Source of the DNA: Ostrinia nubilalis
Taxonomy: Eukaryota > Arthropoda > Insecta > Lepidoptera > Crambidae
Length of the DNA stretch: 64,000 bases
Direction: 5' to 3'
Assembly: GCF_963855985.1 (NCBI RefSeq)
Contig: NC_087092.1
Location: 6,882,001-6,946,000 of the forward strand
This document shows positions 26,601 to 35,148 of the stretch, piece after piece. Below the pieces are notes generated by a model. That model ran no database searches. It was not told where the DNA came from and worked only from the letters and a program-made list of their open reading frames with translations. Both the position numbers and the translations under genes were made by a program. Position 1 is the stretch's first letter. Each line of letters opens with the position of its first letter.

Positions 26601-29600
26601 TCGCTGGGAATAACGAAGAGCACGAGCACGAAACCTTCATTCAATTCGTTCGAACTTACTCGTATTGTAATCTCCAAAAATCTTATACAGGTACTGCTTC
26701 GATTATTCGTCGCTAAAAAAGATATATTGATGAAAATTCAAGCTATTTATCATCCCTGCACTAAGCGTGCATCGAGGAAACTAAAGCCAAGAATTTATTA
26801 CCTCTATGTAGTAATTTAATAAAATAGTGCATTAATAAAGTTATTCGGAGTATTCGGACTTTCGTTTTCGTTCGGATCGGACTCGCGACCAGTCACGGTA
26901 GTTACTGTGCTGGATCGAAACGAGATAAGCTGCCGTGTAATTCTATAATGTATCTCGGTCGCACTGTTGTTGCTGTTGTTTCCGTACTCCAGCTTATGGG
27001 GAAAGTATTGCCATCGTTGTGTTTTCTTTATTTCCATCTACCATTAAAATCTCAAACGATCTGAGTGCATCTGCACTCGAAGTCGAAACTGCACGGGACT
27101 GGGAGTGTACATAAGTATTTGTGTTTAGTCACAAACTTCATTTGAAAAGAACAACAATTGAGTTATAAAACGCCACTCAATTAGATTTTAGTGACTGGTC
27201 AATACTGGTCATGCATAACAAATGAAATGATTTTAGAACATTTTTATTAAATTTGATCGTCGCTTGTGTAAAATGTCAATTATTTGGTCATTGCAGACTC
27301 TGACATGACAACTTACAATTTAACTTACAAATTAATACAAGTTATTAAAGATATGATTCTTGTTCGTACTAATTGATTTGCTTCAATATTAATTGATTTA
27401 ATAATCTAACATGAGTTGCTGTAATTAAGTGATTTATTTTCATTTCATGTTTAGGTAAGTACCTATTTAAAATGTTTATAACTTGATGAATGGGTTCCGA
27501 CATTTTTTTACATATTTTTAGTGACAGTTCGAAAACTTCAAAAGATCGTGTGAGATTAACTTTCATCCTTTCGCACTCGCTGTATATCTTGCATCTTGTA
27601 ACTTTGTGAGAAAAACAAGGTAATTGTTCCATCAACCCAACGGGCCAATGAGAACTACGCTCATTATCCGGAGAGTAAGCTGTTGCCACACTAGATGTAG
27701 AGAGCAGGCCCACTTCCAAGTTTTCGAACACGATCTCAAACAATATTAAGGATTCTACATGCCAAGCCCTGCGGTTTGGTGTCGGCGGCTTTATTTCAAA
27801 AGAAACATTTCGACGATTTGTGCTTTCTGACTTTTGACAACGTGACAAATGTTTGGTGTTAAGACTGCATTACCTCTGAGCACAAAGGGACATAAAATTA
27901 TATGACTATGACATACCCCTAGCCAGAACATTGTCCTCCATCTGCGACTAGGAAGTTCACCTACCATATTCACCTCTATTATTGTTCCGAGTTCATGCTG
28001 TGAGAATCGCACGTTTGAAAATTCTAGATAACTATGTTTAGGTGCCACTGAATGAGAGACGTATTGAGATCACGCCCGTCGTAATCATCCTGATCATATC
28101 ATTATGTTTGTGCAGTATTGTTAGAGAGGTGAAAGATAATAAAATCACCTAGTTTGCAGAACGCCTAGATTTTAGACTTGAGTTTAAAATGTTTTGTATT
28201 AACATTATGATTGGAAAGTTTAGAAAGAAACTCTACATGATTATCACAGAAAGAAAACATGTCATAATTTTATTTGGGTGCACTGTAGCGTCTGTAGCTG
28301 TAAATAAATATTATAGCCACCGATTCATACTTAGATTGAGGTCGAAGCACCGAGTATGGTTTGCGTGTCGTGCTTTACGGTACAAGATTAGCATATAATA
28401 GCCAATCAAATTACCATTTGTAATTCTACATTCACGACACTTAATCAAATAAATTTCATTAAGTAACACTTAATAAGCATGGGAATCATTACGCCTACTT
28501 ACACAATTGTGGACATTACCTTATTAGAATAGCTAGTATTTGAATGACTTTATAAGTTCTTAAACTACAAAGGCGACGTTAACTGTATCATGTCTATTAG
28601 AGCATAGGATGGTACACCGTATGATTACGGAAATTGCCAACCACAACGTGCGTCGTCAATCACCATAAAATTCAATTGCTCACATGTAATACCTATAACT
28701 GTTTGTTACTTTTCATTACAGCTGCACAACCAGGTCACGTGTGCTACAGCAACGAACACTGTCGCTTATGGGACAAAGAGAGCCACTGCGAATTCGTTAT
28801 ACCCAATCTGTTCGGGCGATGCGCATGTAACTCTATGTTCAAGCAAGCCGGTGAAAAATGCATAGCGCAGAAAACATCTCCCTATGTCACAGAAGCAGTT
28901 ATAGCTGAACAAGGGTCGGTAATAGGACAAGACCAAGATTTTTCTCAGAAGTATCCTAAGCCATCAAAACAGCCGAATAGAATAGACGCTTATGAACCAA
29001 ATTCAGTACTCGACACAGATGATATCCACCCCAGCAAGTTACCAATGTTCACTAACAAAATCGAGGTTCTTAGCACCCAGGAGGACAGCCCATTGATGCA
29101 AGCTGTTTTGAAAGTCCCGACAGCCGAACCGGTCAAAAGATTACCAGTTTTTAACAGAAGAGATGGAGATCCAAATGAAACCATACAGCTGGATGAATTG
29201 ACAGCAAATCTACACGCAAATGATCAACCGATATACAGAATTGTGACACAACCATCAGTCGAAAATAATGGCACGAACAAAAAAGGAAGCTCATCAAAGG
29301 AGCAAAGCAGCTCATCAAAGGAACAAAAGCAACAGAAAGCTGGTCATCAGAAGAAATCTTCCTTGAAAGGTATCTTATATTTACCTACTCAATTACAAAA
29401 TACACTCAGTAAAATTGCTTTAAAAAGTTGCAGAGAATTACAGGGAAAATATTTGCATAAAACTGAAACTTATTTTCCAGATAAACATCGTATCCGGACT
29501 GAAGTTGCCACTCCTGTGTATGACCTTGGTCCAGCATCACTCGGCATGCCATGTGTGACCGACTCCCAATGTAACTCAGTGGATCCTCACTCGAGGTGCC

Positions 29601-32600
29601 TAAACAAGAGATGCGACTGCGCATACCGGACCAACTCTACGTCTGCTTGCTCTGCCAGAAATAGAGGCTGTTTGCCAGGAACTTTCCAGGTAAAACATGA
29701 AAATACGAATTGATTTAAGTGGGTAGATACTTTCACTTAGTCTTTAGTTCGTGCTGTTTTCATTTGATGCATCGTTTCTGTGGTACAGTGCCGATCGACG
29801 GGAACGTGCATTAGCTGGTACTTCGTCTGCGATGGCCGCAAAGATTGCCCCGACGGTTCCGACGAAAAATGTGAAGGTACTGGTAAAGGTCGGTAACTGT
29901 CTATGCACGGACGAATTTTCAATGCACGTCTTTCTTTTCTATGCTATAGCCTTACTAAATTAACTTTCATTTCCGCATCTATCCTTTTGCTTAACCTACA
30001 TCAATTTTCTAATCGTATGAAAGAAATAAGTAAGAAAATATAATTTTGAAAATGCATGCTGAAGGAATAGCTTCGTCCATACCGCTTCTATGACGTAATA
30101 AAGCTAAAGTGTACGTGAACTTTATAGTGAAATGAATGAAAAATAATGCAGGCCATATTTCTAGCTTCCGAAAAAGGCTCTAAATCTTTCGGATCAAATG
30201 TTGCTTGTCGATAACTCAAATGACAAGCGATAATTTTGTTCATTTTAGACGCTACCGGCGAGCGGTGCCCTATGCACGCGTTCCGATGCGGCGGGCCGGG
30301 ATCCCGCTGCGTGTCGCGCGCGTCTCGCTGCGACGGAACCCCGCAGTGCCCCGGAGGCGAAGACGAGAGGAACTGTAGGGCGACCAAACGCAAAGGGTAA
30401 CTACAACAATATTGTTCTTTTTTTGAATCGTCATAAAAGGTAATGGAGGGATGGCAAAACATTCATTAGTTAAAAGGCCCCTTGGTTGACATCGATCTGT
30501 CTGTCTTTTACTCATTGCTAATGAATTTGCAAGAAGCGGGAGCTTATACTCGTACGTATACGTGTAGATTTAGATCCTTTGTGTGAATCGTGGGGCACTT
30601 TGTTCCAAATTATAGGTAATCTAGAAACAAGCTTGGTTTCGAAATGTTTTGGCATTTCGCTGTCAGAAAGCACATATTATGACACTGTGTTCCACAATAC
30701 CAATGCTCGTTGTGAAAATTTTCCACTGACAAAAGATAAGTAAGCAACAACATTAACATTATCTATAAGTACTTACTAGTAAAATGCTTGCTTTTCATTT
30801 TGCAGTTGCCCAAGGCATACGTTCAGATGCGGTTCCGGCGAGTGCCTGCCAGAGTATGAGTTCTGCAATGCGATAATCTCCTGCAAAGATGCATCTGACG
30901 AGCCTCCACACCTATGTAATGAACAATCCAGGTAAGACTCCTCTAATTACCTACTTGGTACTTTTATGTACTTGTTATTTTTGGCACCTTTAGTGATACA
31001 GATCTCCTGAGATCAATAGTGGAAGATCTACATAGTAGACACCTAAAAATGTAGCCACACCACGAACAAAAGATACTTAGTCAATATCGATCATTCTGAA
31101 TCCCGTTTTCCCTTATGAAGCTGGTTAAACCTGCTTGCGATTATGGCATATATACCTAGGTTACATAAGGTAATATCACCAGTATGGCTAATTTACAGCT
31201 AAGTTCCGTTGCAAACAAGTTTCATCCTCCATTTGTGCTTAACCAACATGTGTAAAATCCCGCATCAACGCCAGACGTTGGATATGACGCGGGTCAAATA
31301 TTTGGGCAAATACTGTTATGGGTCACACGTGTGCCGATTACGAAATGTGTACGTGAACCTGACACGGACACCTCGTACGCGTAATTTGGTCAGGAAGCAT
31401 GTACCGTACAGCGGGTACATTTGAAACTGTCGAGATCTTATCGAGAATGTTTAAATGCAGTTTCCGGGTGTCAGAACTTGATTCATGATGTTATTAAAAA
31501 GTTGCTTTGGAAAAATCTCGCTCTAATTTGGACGTTTAACTACTGCTGCTGAGGAGATCTTGATCTCTAAGTACCTACTGCAACATAATAATAGACAATT
31601 ACGCCAATGCATATTAATCGTCAGGACAAATCTGAAGCTGGCTTTTTCAGCTCACTGCAATCAGCAATGCCCGTCCGAAAAAAGTCTGTAATGGCATCCA
31701 TCCCTATCATTAGTTAGACTTTCCACTGATCATTAGCATCGTCTTTTTTTATATAATTCCACGTTATTTATTAAATTATATATTTTTATACGAACAGATG
31801 GCGAGCGGCCGACTTCTGTCCACTGCGGTGCGGTAACGGCCGGTGCAGGAGCACCGCGGTAGCGTGTTCAGGTCGAGACGGCTGCGGGGACAACAGCGAT
31901 GAGATTGCCTGCACTGTTTGTAGTGAGTACCATGCCTTATATTGGTAGCCAATTTCGCTGGCTTCCATTCCTCGTCGATTTCGTTCCGTTACCCGAAGAT
32001 TTGCACTGTCGCGATGTGTTACAGAAAGTATTCCCTGAAAGTTGACAGTGATGATTTCAATTTCAATATCCCATCATCCACATCGGTTGCTAAGCTAAAA
32101 AGTATTTTTGGCAAACTACCTACTTTTCCTAAGTTATTCTAAGCTGTGGCCCTATTTGTTCTGTCTAGAAAATACTCACTTTTTAGAAACATGTATCTTA
32201 CAAAGATCAGCTAAACTTTGATAAGCAGTGTAGGTACTTACCATAGAAGTTGAAAAATGCGGTTACTCTATATTATAGAGACGAACTATCGGGCAATATA
32301 TTCACCAAAGCTAACCGTTTTAATACGCCATAACAGTATGGCGAATATAAATGAGGCGAGTCCGCATTGATGGCACCAAGCGTGGCATTATAATTCGTAA
32401 TTTGGCCATGGTTGTCGCCGGACCATGTTGGGCTCCAGCTGACCAAACATGTGGCTACTCGGTCACATTCTAGAGATTTGACACGACTAAATACCGCTAC
32501 TTGGACAATACATCATCACCTATTCTGCGGGATAAACAAAATTATAAAGTTACTCTTTTACCGTTACTTTAGAATTTTAAGGGCCTCGGCTATTTCAACT

Positions 32601-32770
32601 CTTCAGACTTCAGAGGTAATGAATAGAGATCTGTAAGAAAATCTAAAGCGGTAACCTTATAGTAAGTTATGTATCTTAAACCGACTGGTTTTAAGTGTTT
32701 TAAATTATTCATTCAGACAATAATATTTTTATCTCTTACAGGATGTCCAGCACCACCGCAATCACCTTGA
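11692..32770 (+). CDS. secreted EB-module / LDL-receptor class A repeat protein (3' part)
   Basis: Nine coding exons join in frame with consistent GT-AG sites: 11692-11839, 22496-22627, 28722-29369, 29481-29689, 29789-29876, 30249-30396, 30806-30931, 31798-31922, 32742-32770 (stop 32768-32770). The visible product is 550 residues. In order it has three EB-like six- to eight-cysteine modules (about residues 16-48, 57-91, 101-138), a Ser/Lys/Gln-rich linker with a repeated SSSKEQ, a fourth EB-like module (about 331-360) and four LDLa repeats (about 373-408, 414-449, 458-496, 505-540). LDLa 1 has the full calcium-cage pattern [15 protein letters not shown]; the others are altered. The protein ends RCPAPPQSP with no membrane segment, so it is probably extracellular. 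Family knowledge: LDLa repeats bind ligands with Ca2+, and EB modules occur in invertebrate extracellular proteins. The first visible exon begins in phase 0 without an ATG, so the signal-peptide exon lies further left and was not found. I do not recognise a named orthologue. Confidence 0.85.
12150..13550 (+). mobile_element. LINE 3' tail split by a fold-back element
   Basis: The 12150-12213 flank and the 13445-13550 flank read as one continuous lepidopteran LINE tail: GGTTGTCTGGAAGAGAT is followed by CGCTTCATAGCGATAAG, then a T-rich stretch, GTGCAATAAAG and a TTA-repeat end. The fold-back element at 12214-13436 interrupts it. The family assignment (RTE/CR1-type tail) is from memory. Confidence 0.7.
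12214..13436. mobile_element. 1223-bp fold-back element with 8-bp target duplication
   Basis: The two arms (about 12214-12562 and 13085-13436, roughly 350 bp each) are near-perfect inverted repeats ending in GGGTTAGTCCC...GGGACTAACCC. The element is flanked by GAAGAGAT at 12206-12213 and 13437-13444. Each arm holds about four tandem units of about 50 bp built on ACGGGGTGGATGG and CCACCCCGGTA. The roughly 520-bp centre holds three to four units of about 145 bp, each starting AGAATCACAGA. There is no transposase, so it is non-autonomous. An 8-bp duplication suggests hAT-like mobilisation. The high arm identity may mean recent insertion or arm-to-arm gene conversion. Confidence 0.9.
14261..14346. 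repeat. two-copy tandem repeat
   Basis: AATGATATCGTG...ACACAAT...TCTATTCCATT occurs twice back to back. The first unit carries a short extra palindrome (GTCGACAGTCGAC) that the second has lost. It lies in the intron between the first two visible EB/LDLa exons. Confidence 0.6.
14750..15190 (+). other. unassigned open reading frames in an intron
   Basis: Two overlapping plus-strand frames (89 and 109 codons) cover a patch of more even base composition than its surroundings. Neither shows a domain I recognise. With overlapping frames and no splice context this is more likely a decayed mobile element than a gene. Everything else between 13551 and 18080 is AT-rich intron with no gene seen. Confidence 0.2.
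16560..16642. repeat. short interrupted inverted repeat
   Basis: TAATAGCT...AGCTCAATGCTC pairs with GAGCATTGAGCT overlapping AGCTATTA across a loop of about 45 nt. This is a small MITE or hairpin remnant in an intron of the EB/LDLa gene. Confidence 0.55.
17185..17300. promoter_or_regulatory. CpG-rich patch, possible promoter or untranslated exon
   Basis: A dense cluster of CGCG/GCGC sits inside an AT-rich intron. On the plus strand it is followed by a good donor-like sequence (GTAAGG at about 17301). No open frame extends through it: an ATG frame at 17174 stops early. It could be an internal promoter with an untranslated first exon, or an old GC-rich repeat. Confidence 0.25.
18085..18235 (+). 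mobile_element. tRNA-derived SINE
   Basis: A pol III box-B-like motif GGTTCGAAACC lies at 18135-18145, about 45 bp after a degenerate box A (GGTGTCGGTGTTGG). It is followed by CTATTGTGGTGAAGTCACT and a short A-run, the layout of lepidopteran tRNA-derived SINEs. It is not a tRNA gene, because no clover-leaf can be drawn. Confidence 0.6.
19185..19250 (-). mobile_element. RTE-type LINE 3' fragment
   Basis: CGTCCACTGCTGGACAAAGG and GATTTCCACAAAC match the better-preserved copy at 21860-21905 in the same orientation. Only the extreme 3' end is left. The remainder of 18236-21454 is AT-rich intron without an identifiable gene. Confidence 0.6.
21455..21705 (+). mobile_element. tRNA-derived SINE with A and B boxes
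   Basis: Box A TGGTGTAGTGG (21464-21474) and box B GGTTTAATTCC (21507-21517) are 32 bp apart, as in a tRNA-like pol III promoter. They are followed by a tRNA-unrelated body (TCTGTGACGGGTCTGGGTG), an A-run at about 21589-21600 and a second A/T-rich tail region. It resembles common lepidopteran SINEs. Confidence 0.75.
21840..22205 (-). mobile_element. RTE-clade LINE C-terminal fragment
   Basis: A 111-residue minus-strand frame reads like the C-terminus of RTE-type endonuclease/reverse-transcriptase proteins: [15 protein letters not shown] start, then [22 protein letters not shown] and a WTSFG-type end, followed by the typical CAGCAGTGGACG tail in reverse. The catalytic domains are absent, so it is a 5'-truncated dead copy. 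Confidence 0.85.
22325..22365 (-). mobile_element. SINE fragment (box B)
   Basis: The minus strand reads GGGTTCAATTCCCGCC, a tRNA box-B-like segment. No box A is recognisable at the right distance. This is a short SINE remnant close to the acceptor of the second EB exon. Confidence 0.45.
22791..22992 (+). mobile_element. 5'-truncated LINE tail with 17-bp target duplication
   Basis: AAGCCTATTTTAACAGT occurs at 22791-22807 and again at 22976-22992. Between the copies is about 168 bp containing GGTTTTAGTGAGTAGG, a CCCACTGG/CCAGTGGG hairpin, ATGCAATTTCATGCA and a short terminal A-run. Long direct repeats plus an A-tail are the mark of target-primed reverse transcription. The sequence resembles the 3' UTR of Jockey/R1-type LINEs. 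Confidence 0.8.
23600..23862 (+). mobile_element. retroelement tail ending in a pentanucleotide repeat
   Basis: A run of about 22 T is followed by GGCGACCCCAGTGCC, then GTCACGACTAATGCTGAGTC, GTGCCAAATAAATAA and about seven copies of TTCTA. It looks like the 3' end of a non-LTR element. The apparent protein frame across it is repeat-derived. Confidence 0.55.
24740..24841 (+). mobile_element. Helitron-like 3' end
   Basis: The sequence ends GCCGCGGGCAACAGCTAGT: a small GC hairpin followed by CTAGT, as at the 3' end of lepidopteran Helitron-type non-autonomous elements. The 5' end was not located. The rest of 23863-25960 is AT-rich intron without a gene. Confidence 0.45.
25968..26175 (-). mobile_element. 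Helitron-like element end, reverse orientation
   Basis: ACTAGCGGCCGCCCGCGACT is the reverse-strand form of the same type of terminus seen at 24841. It is followed by TCCCGT repeats and a GTCA tetranucleotide run. Only this end is recognisable. Confidence 0.45.
27369..28050 (-). other. unassigned minus-strand open frames
   Basis: A 159-codon frame (27369-27848) and an overlapping 85-codon frame (27791-28048) cover a patch of more balanced composition. I recognise no domain or splice site. The overlap of frames suggests a frameshifted, decayed mobile element whose 5' end lies near 28050. A real gene cannot be excluded. No gene is seen in the rest of 26176-28721. Confidence 0.2.
29370..29480 (+). 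other. stop-free 111-nt intron of the EB/LDLa gene
   Basis: The donor AAAG/GTATCT and acceptor TATTTTCCAG/ATAA bound an AT-rich 111-nt segment that is a multiple of three without a stop in frame. Retention would add 37 residues between the SSSKEQ-rich linker and the fourth EB module. The strong pyrimidine tract and the AT-richness favour an intron. Confidence 0.75.
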
Positions 32771-33180
32771 AGACAAACCGCATAGATAGTTATGAATTCT
32801 AGTGAAAAACAAGGCTGAAAGTAAACGTCAACGATGCTATTGACTCTTTCCTCGTACATTTACGGACAAAGGGTTTTAGAAACACCCATCACATTGATTT
32901 TACGTATGAAAAAATAAAAAAAATACGTATAAGCAGCTGCGATGCAATTAAACAGTAAATCATTAGTTTTTTAGCAGCACAAAGTCTAATGTATTAGTAG
33001 ACGTAAATTAAATAGAGTTTAGAATAAGGACCGTAAATTACATTTGTACAGTAGCACTATTTAGAAATAGGTTTCCCTTTTTTAATCACGACGTATAAAC
33101 TTTATGCACCTGTTAGCAACTGTCACTTTGTCGGTTTGAAGTTAACTACAGTGTTCATTTCAAATTAATTATTATACATA

Positions 33181-33230
33181 TTTGAATATAAAAGTCAATA
33201 CAATATTTGAATATAAAAGTTAATATTCCT
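33181..33230 (+). repeat. 24-bp tandem duplication
   Basis: TTTGAATATAAAAGTCAATA and TTTGAATATAAAAGTTAATA lie side by side, probably in the 3' untranslated region of the EB/LDLa gene. Confidence 0.6.
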
Positions 33231-33839
33231 TGAATGTAAAATGGCTATTAAATTGGCTAAAACATTAATAACTCAATAAGACTGACACAGAAATGCTCGA
33301 ACAGGACACGAATCCACAAAATCAATCACTAATTTGTAAATATGAAATTAATACTAATTACATTTTATTTTTATTAGTGTTAGCACTTAGTGACACAATA
33401 AGTCGTTCTAATTCTTTTGTACAATATCAAGGTACTAATTTATTAAATGCTTAACTTTATAAACCTTAAAAATAAAGGATATGAAATTGAACAAGTATGA
33501 AGGCTTATTGAAGTGTAAAGCAAGTACCTTACAATCGCGCATAATTAGTAAAATATTTCGCAAGCGATATTATACTTAGACACTGAAAATAGCATACCCC
33601 ACATGGCGTAATTATGTCACTATGCCAGTCTACTTTAACAGGAATCTTTTCATTAAAATAAGACGTAACAAGTTACATCGCTGTATCTAGAAAAAACCAG
33701 TAAACTATAAAATATAAAAGAAACTAATACAAAACTGTGTTTCTGATTCCTTACATCGACTGTAATTATGCTTATTTATAAACTAATGATTAAGTATTAC
33801 CGACTTTTTTCTAGGAAATAAGATTATGATTGTATGAGA

Positions 33840-33845
33840 AATAAA
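33840..33845 (+). terminator. candidate poly(A) signal of the EB/LDLa gene
   Basis: An AATAAA hexamer is followed 20-60 nt later by a T/GT-rich stretch (TTATTGTATTATAGTGTGTT). It would give a 3' UTR of about 1.1 kb. Other A-rich hexamer-like sites lie nearer the stop (for example about 32910). Confidence 0.4.
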
Positions 33846-33899
33846 CGGAGTCAAGTGTAACTTATTGTATTATAGTGTGTTTATGTTGTGTGTGATTGT

Positions 33900-35148
33900 G
33901 ATAATTATTTATTAAATTAATTTTATTACTCTGGAATGTGGTTTGATTATTTTTATTTATACCCTGAATAATTTCTAAAGGATCTATAAACTAGTCTGAA
34001 CTCTGAACTCATTTTAATTGCAACATTTGCAACCGTGTTGGCAACTTTAGCAATGTAGAGCAATGTTTATAGTCATCATAACGAAGTATACATTATAATA
34101 AATATTACAGTAAACATGTATAAAGTGTGTATTTTTAACAAACATTGTATTTATTTATGAGAGGAATTTAGGAGTATGTGTTCTACCATGTAGGTACCTT
34201 TTCTGATACATATTTCGGCAGAATGCGCCATGATTATTGATCGACAGTTAATTCAGCCTACTACGTCCTTCCCTCCTTTAGTCTTTTATTACCACCGACT
34301 CCTGATACCGGTTCATGCCCATACCCAAGTTCGAAAACTCATAAAAACTTAATTGTTTATAGTATTAATTCCATTACAACTATTTCCAGTAATAAAAGAT
34401 GTGAATTTGCCCCTAATAAATGTCGCCTTTCCCTAGGATTTTGACCTCTTCGTTTCACACTTCTATACTAAAATCTACCTACCTATCCTATGTGATACCA
34501 CAGATAATATAATACTAGGTGATACAATAGCAAATATACTACCTCTTCCACACATTTGTTTCATTTTTACGCTGTTGTTTAATAAACATTGAACGAGTAA
34601 CAGCGCGTAATGCATTCCATTCATGTTTTGTTACGCTCGTAGTTTAGTATTCAAAGTGACGGCTTAATGTTAATGCTGCATTTTTTTTGTTTACGTAAAT
34701 TAAATATAAATTGTAATGGTGAAATATCTTCTAAAAATAGCTTCGAGGTGCCGTTGATTTTAAATTCTGGTTTTATAAAAGGAGTGTGGATATCTAAAAG
34801 TGATCATTTCATCACCGGTCTAGACAAAACGTTGCAGCGTTGATAAATTCCTCTGAACCATTTGCTGATATTTGATACATTTTGTCTTGAAGAGATTCAT
34901 TTACTCGACAAGGCAGTCTAAATTGAGGCTGCTCTACATTTTTATCGTTACATACTATTTTTGTAGTATACAATAAAATCATCGAATCCATTTAAGTACC
35001 TAGGTACTGCTGAAAAGCATGAAGCAATGAAACAGTTTTACAGATTTTACACGGTCCTTATTGCCAGAGCAAAAATGATTACTTTTAAATATCCAAAACG
35101 CTACACATAATATGAGAATTATTGTAAAAAGAATTATAAATATTCCAG
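33900..35148. other. gene-free spacer
   Basis: AT-rich DNA between the EB/LDLa gene and the DUF229 gene. The missing first exon(s) of the DUF229 gene should lie here or within the upstream 3' region. I could not pick a convincing ATG-bearing exon. Confidence 0.5.
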
